DNA of 64,000 nucleotides from assembly GCF_016415625.1 (NCBI RefSeq), contig NZ_WBXP01000001.1:1-64000 (forward strand). The letters are read 5' to 3'. The notes below the pieces were generated by a model. It did not search any database. It worked only from the letters and a program-made list of their open reading frames with translations, and was not told where the DNA came from. This document shows positions 1 to 9,424 of this stretch, piece by piece. Numbering within the stretch: position 1 is the first letter of the stretch; each line of letters starts with the position of its first letter. The stretch is from Shimwellia pseudoproteus (GTDB taxonomy: Bacteria; Pseudomonadota; Gammaproteobacteria; Enterobacterales; Enterobacteriaceae). A program made the position numbers and the translations under genes.

Positions 1-175
1 GTATTAGCTACCGTTTCCAGTAGTTATCCCCCTCCATCAGGCAGTTCCCCAGACATTACTCACCCGTCCGCCGCTCGCCGGCAAAGTAGCAAGCTACTTC
101 CCGCTGCCGCTCGACTTGCATGTGTTAGGCCTGCCGCCAGCGTTCAATCTGAGCCATGATCAAACTCTTCAATTT
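1..175 (-). rRNA. rrs: 16S ribosomal RNA, 5' end (partial)
   Basis: Read on the minus strand, the sequence from 175 downward begins with the canonical bacterial 16S 5' end (AAATTGAAGAGTTTGATC) and continues through the first variable region, with a V1 helix typical of enterobacteria (GAAGTAGCTTGCTACTTT). Only about the first 175 nt are present; the gene runs off the left edge. Its position next to gmhB and metN matches the rrnH operon of E. coli. Confidence 0.98.
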
Positions 176-314
176 AAAGTTTGATGCTCAAAGAATTAAA
201 CTGTTATTTCGTAATGAATTAACTGTTAAACACTCGAGACTTGATAATCATTTTTCGTCTTGCGACGTTAAGATATCAGTGCCTTAGAGTGCCCACACAG
301 ATTGTCTGATAAAT

Positions 315-326
315 TGTTAAAGAGCA
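315..326 (-). promoter_or_regulatory. rrn leader boxA antitermination site
   Basis: The minus strand carries TGCTCTTTAACA, identical to the boxA element of E. coli rRNA leaders where the NusB/NusE antitermination complex loads. It lies about 140 nt upstream of the 16S start and is followed by the leader segment typical of enterobacterial rrn operons. Confidence 0.9.
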
Positions 327-363
327 GTGCGACGGCGCTGAGCGCTCTGTCGCGAGGTGGCGT

Positions 364-391
364 ATATTACGCTTTCCTCTTTCAGAGTCAA
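364..391 (-). promoter_or_regulatory. rrn promoter P2
   Basis: On the minus strand a consensus -35 TTGACT (386-391) and a -10 TAATAT (364-369) are separated by 16 bp, upstream of boxA. This is the layout of the constitutive P2 promoter of enterobacterial rRNA operons. Confidence 0.85.
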
Positions 392-472
392 CCCTTAATT
401 CAGGATTTTCTCTTCAATCTTCACCGCTGTTTGCCGTGACGTCTGTCACAAGCGCCGTGTCGATGGAGGCGC

Positions 473-540
473 ATTATAGGGACCCGGCGCCGGATGGCAA
501 GTGTGATTTTGCAAAAACATGCAAAAATCTTATCAAGCGC
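473..540 (-). promoter_or_regulatory. rrn promoter P1 with UP element
   Basis: On the minus strand -35 TTGCCA (495-500) and a perfect -10 TATAAT (473-478) are 16 bp apart, and a GC-rich discriminator follows. The segment 501-540 just upstream is A/T-rich with two A5 tracts, as expected for an UP element. This matches the growth-rate-regulated rrn P1. Together with P2 and the leader it accounts for the 385-bp stretch 176-560, in which I see no gene. Confidence 0.85.
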
Positions 541-560
541 TTAGTTTTTACCCATTACGC

Positions 561-1127
561 TTATTTTTGCTGCTTTTTGATGGCAGCAGGCAGATCTGCA
601 AGGCTATTTATCACCCAATCTGCCGCGGCTTCCGCTTCAGGGGTGACCGCTTTCCCGGTGCGCACTAATACCTTAGTCCCCACCTCAGCCGCCTGCCCTG
701 CCTGCATATCTTCCAGCTTATCGCCCACCATATAAGAAGCAGACATATCAATGTGCAGAAAGCGCTGGGCAGAAAGCAGCATCCCCGGCTGAGGTTTACG
801 GCAGTCACACTCCTGGCGGAATGCCTCAACCGACCCGTCCGGATGGTGCGGACAATAATAGATACCGTCCAGCTCCACATCCCGGTCGGCCAGGGACCAG
901 TCCATCCACTCGGTCAGATGCTCAAACTGCTCTTCGGTAAAGATGCCGCGGGCGAGGCCAGACTGATTGGTTACCACCACCAGCGCAAAACCCATTGCCT
1001 TTAATTCCTGCATCGCTTCAATAACGCCGTCGATAAACTCGAAATTGTCGATGTCGTGTACATAACCGTGGTCGACATTAATAGTACCGTCACGGTCGAG
1101 AAAAATAGCAGGTACTGATTTAGCCAC
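561..1127 (-). CDS. gmhB: D-glycero-beta-D-manno-heptose-1,7-bisphosphate 7-phosphatase
   Basis: Removes the C7 phosphate from heptose bisphosphate during ADP-heptose synthesis for the lipopolysaccharide inner core. The 188-residue protein is a HAD phosphatase: DRDGT with nucleophile Asp11 and acid/base Asp13, TNQSG at 53-57, GDKLED at 135-140, and a zinc-binding set Cys92, His94, Cys107, Cys109. The frame is open further upstream, but I place the start at GTG 1127 because CAGGAG lies 7 nt before it and the protein then begins like E. coli GmhB ([13 protein letters not shown]). It lies between the rrn promoter region and metN, as in E. coli, and is divergent from metN. Confidence 0.95.
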   Translation of the reverse strand: MAKSVPAIFLDRDGTINVDHGYVHDIDNFEFIDGVIEAMQELKAMGFALVVVTNQSGLARGIFTEEQFEHLTEWMDWSLADRDVELDGIYYCPHHPDGSVEAFRQECDCRKPQPGMLLSAQRFLHIDMSASYMVGDKLEDMQAGQAAEVGTKVLVRTGKAVTPEAEAAADWVINSLADLPAAIKKQQK

Positions 1128-1215
1128 CTGAAGACTCCTGAAATTATTAATTCTTCTTAGTATCGCATGTTTCACTGCCCGGGAAAGCGCTCATTAAACA
1201 GAGTTGCATTGATTT

Positions 1216-1239
1216 AGACGTCTGGATGCCTTAACATCC
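1216..1239 (+). promoter_or_regulatory. MetJ operator: three tandem met boxes upstream of metN
   Basis: Three adjacent 8-bp boxes are present: AGACGTCT (1216-1223, a perfect consensus met box), GGATGCCT (1224-1231) and TAACATCC (1232-1239). Tandem met boxes bind the S-adenosylmethionine-dependent repressor MetJ. Their place about 80 nt before the metN ATG implies methionine repression of metNIQ. Confidence 0.9.
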
Positions 1240-1316
1240 ATTCCAATTACGGTCATCGCCCGTATTTGGTAGTAGAAAATGCCACGGCCAACACTTATCA
1301 GATAATAAATAACCAG

Positions 1317-2351
1317 ATGATTAAACTTTCCAGCATCACCAAAGTGTTCCAACAGGGAAACCGCACCATCCAGGCGCTGAATAACGTCAGCCTGCATGTC
1401 CCTGCCGGACAAATTTATGGCGTGATCGGCTCCTCCGGTGCGGGGAAAAGTACGCTCATTCGCTGTGTTAACCTGCTTGAACGCCCAACCCAGGGCACTG
1501 TTCTGGTGGATGGCCAGGATCTTACCGGCATGTCGGAAGGGCAGCTCACCAAAGCGCGCCGCCAGATTGGCATGATCTTCCAGCACTTTAACTTACTGGC
1601 GTCCCGTACCGTTTACGGTAACGTTGCCCTGCCCCTTGAGCTGGACAACACCCCGGCGGCAGAAATCAAACAGCGGGTTAGCGAATTGCTCGAGCTGGTT
1701 GGCCTGGCGGATAAACAGGATGCCTACCCGGCTAACCTGTCCGGCGGCCAGAAACAGCGTGTCGCTATCGCCCGCGCCCTGGCCAGCAACCCGAAGGTAC
1801 TGCTGTGTGATGAAGCCACCAGCGCTCTGGATCCGGCAACCACCCGTTCTATTCTCGAACTGTTGAAAGACATTAACCGTCGCCTGGGGCTGACCATTCT
1901 GCTCATCACCCATGAGATGGATGTGGTGAAACGCATTTGTGATTGCGTGGCCGTTATCAGTAATGGCGAGCTTATCGAGCAAGATACGGTGAGCGAAGTG
2001 TTCTCCCACCCGAAAACACCGCTGGCCCAGCAGTTTATACAGTCCACCCTGCATCTGGATATTCCGGATGACTATGCCAAACGCCTGAAATCAGAGCCCG
2101 CGGGGGAAGATATCGTCCCGTTACTGCGCCTGGAATTTACCGGCCAGTCCGTGGATGCACCGTTACTCTCGGAAACCACCCGCCGCTTTAATGTGAACAA
2201 CAACATTATTAGCGCCCAGATGGATTATGCCGGTGGCGTAAAATTCGGCATCATGCTGACCGAAATGCATGGTGACCGGGAAGATACACAAGCAGCAATT
2301 GCTTACCTGCAGCAGCAGAATGTCAAAATTGAGGTACTGGGTTATGTCTGA
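1317..2351 (+). CDS. metN: D,L-methionine ABC transporter, ATP-binding subunit
   Basis: Cytoplasmic ATPase that powers methionine import through MetI with MetQ. The 344-residue protein has Walker [10 protein letters not shown] at 38-46, the signature LSGGQ at 141-145, Walker [13 protein letters not shown] at 161-172, and a C-terminal regulatory domain (about 270-344) that in this family binds methionine and causes transinhibition. The frame is open further upstream to 1266; I chose ATG 1317 because the protein then starts [11 protein letters not shown], as in E. coli. The ribosome binding site before it is weak. First gene of metNIQ; metI overlaps its end by 8 nt. Confidence 0.97.
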   Translation: MIKLSSITKVFQQGNRTIQALNNVSLHVPAGQIYGVIGSSGAGKSTLIRCVNLLERPTQGTVLVDGQDLTGMSEGQLTKARRQIGMIFQHFNLLASRTVYGNVALPLELDNTPAAEIKQRVSELLELVGLADKQDAYPANLSGGQKQRVAIARALASNPKVLLCDEATSALDPATTRSILELLKDINRRLGLTILLITHEMDVVKRICDCVAVISNGELIEQDTVSEVFSHPKTPLAQQFIQSTLHLDIPDDYAKRLKSEPAGEDIVPLLRLEFTGQSVDAPLLSETTRRFNVNNNIISAQMDYAGGVKFGIMLTEMHGDREDTQAAIAYLQQQNVKIEVLGYV

Positions 2352-2997
2352 AGCGATGATGTGGTTGATGCTGAAAGGCATCTGGGAAACGCTGGCCATG
2401 ACCTTCGTCTCCGGTTTCTTTGGTTTTGCGATTGGTCTGCCCGTGGGGGTATTGCTGTACATCACCCGCCCTGGGCAGATTATTGAAAATGCCACCCTGT
2501 ACCGGGTTATCTCCGCATTGGTGAATATTTTCCGCTCGATTCCTTTTATTATTCTGCTGGTGTGGATGATCCCGTTTACCCGGATTATCGTCGGGACCTC
2601 CATCGGTTTACAGGCGGCTATCGTACCGCTCACCGTTGGCGCGGCGCCGTTTATTGCCCGTATGGTGGAAAACGCCCTGCTGGAAATCCCGTCGGGACTG
2701 ATTGAAGCCTCCCGGGCGATGGGGGCAACCCCCATGCAGATCATTCGTAAGATCCTGCTACCGGAAGCGCTGCCGGGTCTGGTTAATGCGGTCACCATTA
2801 CGCTGATCACCCTCGTGGGCTACTCCGCCATGGGGGGTGCTGTCGGGGCCGGTGGCCTGGGGCAGATTGGTTACCAGTATGGTTATATTGGCTATGATGC
2901 TACTGTAATGAATACTGTGCTGATTTTGCTGGTTGCGCTGGTATGGTTGATCCAAATCGGCGGCGACAAAATTGTCCGTGCCGTAACGCACAAATAA
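2344..2997 (+). CDS. metI: D,L-methionine ABC transporter, permease subunit
   Basis: Inner-membrane channel of the methionine importer, working as a dimer with two MetN. The 217-residue protein is mostly hydrophobic, with about five transmembrane segments. The EAA loop that docks to the ATPase is visible around 121-140 ([20 protein letters not shown]). The start at ATG 2344 lies inside the last codons of metN, suggesting translational coupling; a longer in-frame reading from 2269 is rejected because it would add 25 residues from within metN. metQ follows 36 nt later. Confidence 0.97.
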   Translation: MSEAMMWLMLKGIWETLAMTFVSGFFGFAIGLPVGVLLYITRPGQIIENATLYRVISALVNIFRSIPFIILLVWMIPFTRIIVGTSIGLQAAIVPLTVGAAPFIARMVENALLEIPSGLIEASRAMGATPMQIIRKILLPEALPGLVNAVTITLITLVGYSAMGGAVGAGGLGQIGYQYGYIGYDATVMNTVLILLVALVWLIQIGGDKIVRAVTHK

Positions 2998-3033
2998 CAC
3001 AACACCGTTTGACTCTCACAGGAAGAAATGGAT

Positions 3034-3849
3034 ATGGCGTTTAAATTCAAGACCTATGCAGCGATTGGTGCATTGATCGGTTCACTGGCGCTGGTCGGTT
3101 GTGGCCAGGAAGAAAAAGATCCCAACCATATTAAAGTTGGCGTGATTGTCGGGGCAGAACAGCAGGTTGCTGAAGTTGCCCAGAAAGTCGCGAAAGAGAA
3201 ATACGGCCTGGATGTCGAGCTGGTAACCTTTAACGACTATGTGCTGCCGAACGAAGCCCTGAGCAAAGGCGACATTGACGCGAATGCCTTCCAGCACAAA
3301 CCGTATCTGGATCAGCAGATCAAAGATCGCGGCTATAAACTGGTTCCGGTCGGCGCAACCTTTGTTTACCCGATTGCCGGTTACTCGAAGAAAATCAAAT
3401 CACTTGATGAGTTACAGCCGGGTGCCCAGATTGCCGTACCGAACGATCCGACTAACCTTGGCCGTTCCCTGCTGCTGTTGCAGAAAGTGGGCCTGATCAA
3501 ACTGAAAGACGGTATTGGTCTGCTGCCGACCGTACTGGATATCACTGAAAACCCGAAAAACCTGAAGATTGTTGAGCTGGAAGCCCCGCAGTTACCGCGC
3601 TCTCTGGATGATGCCCAGATTGCCCTGGCGGTTATCAACACCACTTACGCCAGCCAGATCAACCTGACGCCGGAAAAAGACGGGATCTTTGTGGAAGATA
3701 AAGACTCCCCGTACGTTAACCTGATCGTTGCCCGTGAAGATAACAAAGACGCGGATAACGTGAAGAAATTTGTTGAAGCGTACCAGTCTGACGAGGTTGC
3801 CCAGGCCGCCAACAAGATCTTTAACGGTGGCGCGGTCAAAGGCTGGTAA
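3034..3849 (+). CDS. metQ: Methionine-binding lipoprotein
   Basis: Periplasmic substrate-binding lipoprotein that delivers D- and L-methionine to MetNI. The 271-residue precursor has a lipoprotein signal with lipobox LVGC and lipidated Cys23, followed by the NlpA/MetQ fold. The start is either ATG 3034, which matches the E. coli N-terminus (MAFKFK), or ATG 3028, which adds two residues. AGGA at 3020-3023 leaves a 10-nt spacing to 3034 and a short one to 3028. It closes metNIQ and is followed by a clear terminator. Confidence 0.96.
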   Translation: MAFKFKTYAAIGALIGSLALVGCGQEEKDPNHIKVGVIVGAEQQVAEVAQKVAKEKYGLDVELVTFNDYVLPNEALSKGDIDANAFQHKPYLDQQIKDRGYKLVPVGATFVYPIAGYSKKIKSLDELQPGAQIAVPNDPTNLGRSLLLLQKVGLIKLKDGIGLLPTVLDITENPKNLKIVELEAPQLPRSLDDAQIALAVINTTYASQINLTPEKDGIFVEDKDSPYVNLIVAREDNKDADNVKKFVEAYQSDEVAQAANKIFNGGAVKGW

Positions 3850-3885
3850 TCCCGGCAGTTGTTAGTAAAACGTCACATATATTTT

Positions 3886-3916
3886 CAAGACGGGCCGATG
3901 CCCGTCTTGTTATTTT
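3886..3916 (+). terminator. Rho-independent terminator after metQ
   Basis: A 9-bp perfect stem CAAGACGGG/CCCGTCTTG (3886-3894 with 3901-3909) has a 6-nt loop and is followed by a T-rich run. It ends the metNIQ transcript. Confidence 0.88.
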
Positions 3917-3968
3917 TACAATTGCTTGATTCAATAACGCGGTTTTCACAACCTTCAGAGGAATGACT

Positions 3969-4376
3969 ATGCGCGCCTTACCGATCTGTGTATTGGCCTT
4001 CGCACTGAGCGGATGTTCAATGTTAAGCAGATCCCCTGTTGAGCCGGTAAAAACCCCGGAAACCCCAGCCAAAACGGCACAGACTAGTCAGCCGAAAACG
4101 ACACACTATGCCCCGGTGCGTATTTATACCAAAGCCGAAGAGCTGGTTGGCAAGCCCTTCCGGGATTTGGGTGAAGTGAGCGGCGACTCTTGCCAGGCCA
4201 GCAACCAGGACTCACCGCCGAACATTCCTACCGCCCGCAAGCGTATGCAGATTAATGCCGCTAAAATGCGCGCCAACGCCGTATTACAACACAGCTGTGA
4301 AGTGACCAGTGGAACACCGGGATGCTACCGCCAGGCCGTTTGCCTCGGCTCGGCGCTGAAAGTCGATACCAAATGA
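3969..4376 (+). CDS. rcsF: Rcs phosphorelay stress-sensing outer-membrane lipoprotein
   Basis: Senses envelope damage (LPS and peptidoglycan stress) and activates the Rcs phosphorelay through IgaA; in this family it is displayed through BamA-porin complexes. The 135-residue precursor has a lipobox ending at Cys16, a Pro/Lys/Thr-rich flexible stretch (about 22-50), and a folded C-terminal domain with four cysteines (75, 110, 119, 125) in the positions that form the two nonconsecutive disulfides of RcsF. I start at ATG 3969 (MRALPIC), as in E. coli; an in-frame ATG two codons earlier is also possible. Its stop overlaps the start of trmO (ATGA). Confidence 0.96.
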   Translation: MRALPICVLAFALSGCSMLSRSPVEPVKTPETPAKTAQTSQPKTTHYAPVRIYTKAEELVGKPFRDLGEVSGDSCQASNQDSPPNIPTARKRMQINAAKMRANAVLQHSCEVTSGTPGCYRQAVCLGSALKVDTK

Positions 4377-5086
4377 CCCACTTCAGCATTGACCAGATAG
4401 GCGTTATTCACTCTCCTTATAAAGAGAAATTCGCCGTCCCCCGCCAGCCGGGATTAGTGAAAGACGGCGGCGGAACCCTGGAATTACTGCCACCGTACAA
4501 CCAGCCGGAAGCCGTCAGAGGTCTGGAGGGGTTCAGCCATCTCTGGCTGTTGTTTATCTTCCACCAGACCATGGATGGCGGCTGGCGGCCCACCGTGCGG
4601 CCCCCCCGCCTGGGGGGCAATACCCGGATGGGGGTATTTGCTACCCGCTCAACCTTCCGCCCCAACCCGATTGGGATGTCGCTGGTTGAACTGCGGGGCA
4701 TCACCCACCAGCAGGATAAGGTATTGCTACACCTGGGCGGCCTGGATTTGGTCGATGGCACTCCGGTGGTGGATATTAAGCCCTATTTGCCTTTTGCGGA
4801 GGCCATTCCCGATGCCCGGGCTGGTTATGCACAACAGGCCCCCGCCGCTGATATGCCGGTCTACTTCACGGCGGCGGTTAGCGCCCAAATCCAGCAACTG
4901 ACCAGCCGTTATCCCCATCTGGATCGCTTTATCTGTGATGTTCTGGCCCAGGATCCTCGCCCGGCGTATCGCAAAAGCGAAACCCCAGGCAAAAGCTACG
5001 CGGTGCATCTGCTGGATTTTAACGTCCGCTGGCGGGTGACTGCGCAAGGATCCGAAGTGTTTGCACTGGAGCCACACACCGTTTAA
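4373..5086 (+). CDS. trmO: tRNA (adenine(37)-N6)-methyltransferase
   Basis: Methylates N6 of threonylcarbamoyladenosine-37 to make m6t6A in tRNA-Thr, using S-adenosylmethionine. The 237-residue protein shows the conserved family segments PRQPGLV, GGWRPTVRPPRLGG, FATRSTFRPNPIG and DLVDGTPVVDIKPYLPF of the TsaA/TrmO beta-barrel domain. The ATG overlaps the rcsF stop by 4 nt (ATGA), so the two are likely translationally coupled. The upstream in-frame extension from 4322 falls inside rcsF and is not conserved. Confidence 0.95.
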   Translation: MTHFSIDQIGVIHSPYKEKFAVPRQPGLVKDGGGTLELLPPYNQPEAVRGLEGFSHLWLLFIFHQTMDGGWRPTVRPPRLGGNTRMGVFATRSTFRPNPIGMSLVELRGITHQQDKVLLHLGGLDLVDGTPVVDIKPYLPFAEAIPDARAGYAQQAPAADMPVYFTAAVSAQIQQLTSRYPHLDRFICDVLAQDPRPAYRKSETPGKSYAVHLLDFNVRWRVTAQGSEVFALEPHTV

Positions 5087-5203
5087 GGGTAAATTACTCC
5101 CCTTCCCTTTTGGCATTTTTGCCACACTGGTAAACTAGAGCACTTTTATTTTTGGGCAGGCTAAAAAGGCCTGCCATCGACAGTCCAAATGGAACCGTAA
5201 CAC

Positions 5204-6922
5204 ATGCGTACTAGCCAATATCTGCTCTCCACCCTGAAGGAGACTCCCGCCGACGCGGAGGTTGTCAGCCACCAGTTGATGCTGCGCGCCGGGATGATTC
5301 GCAAGCTGGCCTCCGGCTTATACACCTGGCTGCCAACCGGTCTGCGTGTCCTGAAAAAAGTCGAAAACATTGTTCGTGAAGAGATGAACAACGCTGGCGC
5401 CATTGAACTCTGCATGCCTGTGGTTCAGCCTGCGGACTTATGGCAGGAAAGCGGCCGTTGGGAACAATATGGCCCGGAGCTGCTGCGCTTTGTTGACCGC
5501 GGCGATCGTCCGTTTGTACTTGGCCCGACCCACGAAGAAGTTATCACTGACCTGATCCGTAATGAGCTGAGCTCTTACAAACAGCTGCCGCTGAACTTCT
5601 TCCAGATCCAGACCAAGTTCCGCGATGAAGTTCGCCCGCGCTTTGGTGTTATGCGTTCCCGCGAATTCCTGATGAAAGATGCTTACTCTTTCCATACGTC
5701 TCAGGAGTCCCTGCAGGAAACCTACGACAAGATGTATCAGGCCTACAGCACCATTTTCAGCCGTATGGGGCTGGATTTCCGTGCCGTACAGGCCGATACC
5801 GGCTCCATTGGCGGTAGTGCCTCTCACGAATTCCAGGTGCTGGCCCAGAGCGGTGAAGATGATGTTATCTTCTCTGACGCTTCTGATTACGCCGCCAACA
5901 TCGAATTTGCTGAAGCCGTTGCCCCGGCAACCCCACGCGCTGCCGCGACCCAGGAAATGACCACCGTTGACACCCCGAACGCCAAAACCATCGCTGAGCT
6001 GGTTGAGCAGTTTGGTCTGCCGGTGGAAAAAACCGTGAAAACCCTGCTGGTAAAAGCTGTCGAAGATAGCGCTTACCCGCTGGTCGCGCTGCTGGTGCGA
6101 GGCGATCATGAACTGAACGAAGTGAAAGCAGAGAAGCTGCCGCAGGTTGCCGCACCGCTGACGTTTGCAACAGAAGAAGAAATCCGCGCCGTCGTCAATG
6201 CCGGCCCGGGCTCTCTGGGCCCGGTAAACCTGCCGCTTCCGGTGGTTATCGACCGTTCCGTTGCCGTCATGAGTGACTTTGCTGCCGGTGCCAATATCGA
6301 CGGTAAACACTTTGTCGGTATCAACTGGGATCGCGACGTTGCCACCCCGGAAGTGGCGGATATCCGTAATGTTGTCGCCGGGGATCCGAGCCCGGATGGT
6401 AAAGGCAACTTGCTGATCAAACGCGGCATCGAAGTGGGCCACATCTTCCAGCTGGGCACCAAATATTCCGAAGCCATGAAAGCGACCGTTCAGGGTGAAG
6501 ATGGCCGTAACCAGGTGCTGACCATGGGTTGTTACGGTATCGGGGTGACCCGTGTGGTTGCCGCCGCCATTGAACAGCACTTTGACGATCGCGGCATTGT
6601 GTGGCCGGAGGCGATTGCCCCCTTCCAGGTGGCAATTCTGCCAATGAACATGCACAAATCATTCCGTGTCAAAGATCTGGCCGAGCAAATCTACGCCGAG
6701 CTGCGTGCGAAAGGCATCGAAGTACTGATGGACGATCGTAAAGAGCGCCCGGGTGTGATGTTTGCCGATATGGAACTGATCGGTATCCCGCACACTATCG
6801 TTATCGGTGACCGTAACCTCGATAACGACGATATCGAATACAAATATCGCCGTGAAGGTGAAAAACAGCTGATTAAAACCGGTGATATCGTGTCGTTCCT
6901 GACGGCGAAGATCAAAGGCTAA
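5204..6922 (+). CDS. proS: Prolyl-tRNA synthetase
   Basis: Charges tRNA-Pro with proline. The 572-residue length equals that of the bacterial-type enzyme. Class II motifs are visible: GPTHEE near 107-112, motif 2 around 138-155 ([11 protein letters not shown]), and a motif 3 region near 443-451 (GCYGIGVTR). The inserted editing domain that clears mischarged Ala-tRNA-Pro occupies roughly 225-405, and an anticodon-binding domain lies at the C-terminus. It has its own short upstream region after trmO and ends at a bidirectional terminator shared with the convergent nlpE. Confidence 0.98.
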   Translation: MRTSQYLLSTLKETPADAEVVSHQLMLRAGMIRKLASGLYTWLPTGLRVLKKVENIVREEMNNAGAIELCMPVVQPADLWQESGRWEQYGPELLRFVDRGDRPFVLGPTHEEVITDLIRNELSSYKQLPLNFFQIQTKFRDEVRPRFGVMRSREFLMKDAYSFHTSQESLQETYDKMYQAYSTIFSRMGLDFRAVQADTGSIGGSASHEFQVLAQSGEDDVIFSDASDYAANIEFAEAVAPATPRAAATQEMTTVDTPNAKTIAELVEQFGLPVEKTVKTLLVKAVEDSAYPLVALLVRGDHELNEVKAEKLPQVAAPLTFATEEEIRAVVNAGPGSLGPVNLPLPVVIDRSVAVMSDFAAGANIDGKHFVGINWDRDVATPEVADIRNVVAGDPSPDGKGNLLIKRGIEVGHIFQLGTKYSEAMKATVQGEDGRNQVLTMGCYGIGVTRVVAAAIEQHFDDRGIVWPEAIAPFQVAILPMNMHKSFRVKDLAEQIYAELRAKGIEVLMDDRKERPGVMFADMELIGIPHTIVIGDRNLDNDDIEYKYRREGEKQLIKTGDIVSFLTAKIKG

Positions 6923-6937
6923 TACGTCTGCTGACAG

Positions 6938-6966
6938 TAAAAACCCCGCTACGGCGGGGTTTTTTA
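6938..6966. terminator. Bidirectional terminator between proS and nlpE
   Basis: An 8-bp stem AACCCCGC/GCGGGGTT (6942-6949 with 6954-6961) encloses a TACG tetraloop of the stable UNCG class. It has A-runs on the left and T-runs on the right, so it can terminate both the plus-strand proS and the minus-strand nlpE transcripts. Confidence 0.9.
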
Positions 6967-6972
6967 TGGCTG

Positions 6973-7692
6973 CTATTTGTTAGTACAACTCTGGCCAGGT
7001 TTAAAGGTCCCTTTGCCGTCAGGCACCACAGTTTTCTGCGGTACGCCGGTGTCCATGTTCGGCGCTATGGTGTAATGGGCATCAAACTCCACCATCACCC
7101 CCTCATTGCCCTGCCCTCCGGCCTGCGCATAACCACGCTCAAGCTCAACGTTGTTATTCAGCGGCAGCACGCGCCCGGTGGCGCAGTCGGTAAAGGTGGC
7201 GGCATCTGCCATATAGCGGTATTTACCGCGCATCGGCATCGGGGTAAGCGGCAGATCGGCGGTGACCGGTAACAGGGTATAATTCAGCGAGGACTGAATC
7301 CGGGTGCCGTCGTCGTTCAGCATCTCCAGCCGATCGCCGGCGACACGGAAATAGGACTTCTCACCCTTTGCATTGGTCAGCACCAGCTTATCCGCCGTGC
7401 GCGCCCAGCGGCCATAGGAAGCAAATGACGACGGGGTTTTCGCCACCCCCTGATAATGGGCGTTCATCACCCAGGTGCCGTCCTTGCCCAGAAACAGCGA
7501 GGTTTCAATCCCCTCACAATCGGCACAAGGGATAACCCCACGCCAGCTCTGCTGCATGGCTTTCATTTCGGTCTCCTGCACCGCCTTCAGGGGCTGTGCG
7601 TCGGAGCGATTATTACAGCCAATCAGCGCGCCTCCGCCAGCCAGCAGGGCAATCACCAGCGATAACTTAATAATCTTTTTTTTGTTTTCCAT
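6973..7692 (-). CDS. nlpE: Outer-membrane lipoprotein, copper/surface stress sensor for Cpx
   Basis: Lipoprotein that signals surface contact, defective lipoprotein sorting and copper stress to the Cpx system through CpxA. The 239-residue precursor has a lipobox ending at Cys26 (ALIGC), the CxxC motif at 56-59 (CADC) followed by EGIETSLFLGKDGTWVMN, and a C-terminal region with two further cysteines. An in-frame ATG at 7701 lies directly against the Shine-Dalgarno sequence, so I prefer ATG 7692, which has AAAGGAG at 9 nt spacing. The N-terminal 30 residues differ from E. coli; the core is clearly homologous. Confidence 0.93.
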   Translation of the reverse strand: MENKKKIIKLSLVIALLAGGGALIGCNNRSDAQPLKAVQETEMKAMQQSWRGVIPCADCEGIETSLFLGKDGTWVMNAHYQGVAKTPSSFASYGRWARTADKLVLTNAKGEKSYFRVAGDRLEMLNDDGTRIQSSLNYTLLPVTADLPLTPMPMRGKYRYMADAATFTDCATGRVLPLNNNVELERGYAQAGGQGNEGVMVEFDAHYTIAPNMDTGVPQKTVVPDGKGTFKPGQSCTNK

Positions 7693-7729
7693 TTCACCCA
7701 TCTCCTTTGTTACTACGTTACTACTGTTG

Positions 7730-8146
7730 CTACGGCAACCTGACTTTCCCTCTCAACGACTTTGTGCTGGATTTCTGGGCCTTGGTTGCCAGCCGCCGCT
7801 CTTTAGAGGCCCGGGTTGGCCGGGTCGCTCTGCGGCTTTTTTGCACGACCGTCAGTTCCTGGATCAGCGCCACCAGGCGGGCAACTGCCGCCTCGCGGTT
7901 TTGAGCCTGGGTGCGGTACTCCTGCGCTTTGATAATCACCACCCCTTCAGCGGTGATCAAATGATGCTGCGCGTCGAGTAAACGCTGTTTGTAAAATTCC
8001 GGCAGGCTCGACTGGCGGATATCAAAACGCAAATGAATGGCCGAAGAGACCTTATTCACGTTCTGACCACCCGCTCCCTGGGCACGGATCGCCGTCAGGG
8101 TATATTCATCGTCCGGGATGCTTACCTGCCGGGATATCGGGATCAC
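7730..8146 (-). CDS. arfB: Alternative ribosome-rescue peptidyl-tRNA hydrolase
   Basis: Releases peptides from ribosomes stalled on mRNAs without a stop codon, as a backup to trans-translation. The 138-residue protein has a compact release-factor-like domain with the catalytic GGQ at 26-28 ([13 protein letters not shown]) and a basic C-terminal tail rich in Arg, Lys and Thr (about 105-138) that in this family enters the empty mRNA channel. The start is GTG 8146, whose GTGA overlaps the yaeQ stop; this coupled start gives an N-terminus like that of E. coli. Longer in-frame readings run into yaeQ. Confidence 0.94.
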   Translation of the reverse strand: MIPISRQVSIPDDEYTLTAIRAQGAGGQNVNKVSSAIHLRFDIRQSSLPEFYKQRLLDAQHHLITAEGVVIIKAQEYRTQAQNREAAVARLVALIQELTVVQKSRRATRPTRASKERRLATKAQKSSTKSLRGKVRLP

Positions 8147-8688
8147 GATGCCGCCTGCCAGCACTCTGGATGCAGCTCCAGATTGTGCTGCTCATCAGAC
8201 AACCAGATTATTCCTTCCTGCAAGGTGGCCTGTAAATTCATGGTCCGGGCCGCCAGGGCGGCAAGGGCGGCCAGCTGGCTATCATCCAGATACCAGACGG
8301 TCAGATTGCGGTATTGTGCCGCCAGCTTCTGGTTTTGCTGCCACCACACCTGCGCAGCACGGCTATTGTACGTAAACAGCGCCACCTGGCCAGACTGGTT
8401 GCAGGCTTTTTTCAACCGGCGTTCATCGGGCAACCCGAGTTCTATCCATAAATCGATCCCCAGATGATCGTTACGCAGCCAAATTTCGGGTTCGTCATCG
8501 GCACATAATCCACGGGTGAATTGCAGACGATCGTCAGCGTATTTTATCCACGCCAGCAGGCGCAGCATCATGCGCTGTTCCGTTTCAGACGGATGGCAGG
8601 CGAGCGTTAAGCTGGCGTCAAGATACTGGTAGCGGTCCATATCGGCCACATTGACCCCTGCCTTATAAATTGTTGCTTTTAAAGCCAT
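8143..8688 (-). CDS. yaeQ: YaeQ family protein
   Basis: Conserved gammaproteobacterial protein of 181 residues, the same length as in E. coli, with the family core [21 protein letters not shown] and the segment [22 protein letters not shown]. The family fold resembles PD-(D/E)XK nucleases; the biochemical role is not established and the older transcription-antitermination claim is doubtful. Its GTGA overlap with arfB suggests one transcript, so a translation- or RNA-linked role is possible but only inferred from neighbourhood. Confidence 0.9.
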   Translation of the reverse strand: MALKATIYKAGVNVADMDRYQYLDASLTLACHPSETEQRMMLRLLAWIKYADDRLQFTRGLCADDEPEIWLRNDHLGIDLWIELGLPDERRLKKACNQSGQVALFTYNSRAAQVWWQQNQKLAAQYRNLTVWYLDDSQLAALAALAARTMNLQATLQEGIIWLSDEQHNLELHPECWQAAS

Positions 8689-8901
8689 CGTATTTTTCCA
8701 GTGCCAAAGAGCGCCTATTGTAGCGAAACTGCCACGCAGGCGCGATCTCGAGTATTCACTCCCCCGTCACCGTGCGGCCTGCCCGGCAAAAAACATCAGC
8801 ACTGCACGTTATCGTTGTCTTGCTAAACAAGAGCTATCTTCGTAGTCTTATCAGAGATCCCGCGGTATGCTCTTGGATTGGGGTTCAGGACAGGAGGACA
8901 T

Positions 8902-9102
8902 GTGGAAAAGTATTGCGATCTGATACGCCAGCGTTACAGTGACATTGCCAGCGGTGATTTGGGATACGTCCCGGACGCGCTCGGGTGCGTATTAAAGGTT
9001 CTGAATGAAATGGCCTCTAATGAAGCTCTTTCGCAGTCAATCAGGGAACAGGCGGCTTACGCTGCCGCGAACTTACTGGTGAGCGATTATGTCAATGAAT
9101 GA
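8902..9102 (+). CDS. yaeP: YaeP family small protein
   Basis: Conserved enterobacterial protein of 66 residues ([17 protein letters not shown] at the start, LLVSDYVNE at the end). Its function is unknown to me. The start is GTG 8902, preceded by a strong AGGAGG at 8892-8897; the open frame from 8878 adds eight non-conserved residues. It overlaps rof by 14 nt, as in E. coli, so the two are probably made from one message. The 213 bp between yaeQ and this gene hold the divergent promoters. Confidence 0.9.
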   Translation: MEKYCDLIRQRYSDIASGDLGYVPDALGCVLKVLNEMASNEALSQSIREQAAYAAANLLVSDYVNE

Positions 9103-9349
9103 TGCCTATCAACCGATCAACTGTGATGATTATGACAATCTTGAACTCGCCTGCCAGCATCACTTGTTACTGACGCTGGAGCTGAAAACCGGTGAAGTCC
9201 TTAAGGCGAGCGCCAGGGACCTGCTAACCCGTAAGAATATTGAATATCTGATTATTGATGACGCCGGAACCGAGCGTGAAGTGCGTCTTGACCGGATCGC
9301 CAGTTTCAGCCATCCACAAATCGGCACAGTGGTGGTCAGCGAGTCCTGA
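9089..9349 (+). CDS. rof: Rho-binding antiterminator
   Basis: Small Sm-like protein that binds the transcription terminator Rho and blocks its RNA loading. The 86-residue product matches E. coli Rof almost throughout ([20 protein letters not shown] and [15 protein letters not shown]). The first ATG (9089) has GGTGAG at a good distance; a second ATG at 9095 would give the 84-residue form. The start lies inside yaeP, so translation may be coupled. A terminator follows. Confidence 0.93.
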   Translation: MSMNDAYQPINCDDYDNLELACQHHLLLTLELKTGEVLKASARDLLTRKNIEYLIIDDAGTEREVRLDRIASFSHPQIGTVVVSES

Positions 9350-9374
9350 TCCCACGCCAGTGATACTTATCAAC

Positions 9375-9405
9375 AACGGGCGGCCTGCGGGCCGCCCGTT
9401 TTTTA
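9375..9405 (+). terminator. Rho-independent terminator after rof
   Basis: A GC-rich stem AACGGGCGGC/GCCGCCCGTT (9375-9384 with 9391-9400) plus one more C-G pair has a TGCG loop and is followed by T6. It ends yaeP-rof. Confidence 0.9.
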
Positions 9406-9424
9406 TCTGCCCGGCGTTATTTAC

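Noticed and set aside
561-735. Plus-strand frame at 436-735 over the rrn promoter and gmhB end
   Set aside because: It crosses the rRNA promoter and the gmhB coding strand; no family resemblance.
5438-6655. 405-codon open frame opposite proS
   Set aside because: Antisense shadow of a well-conserved gene with no family resemblance.
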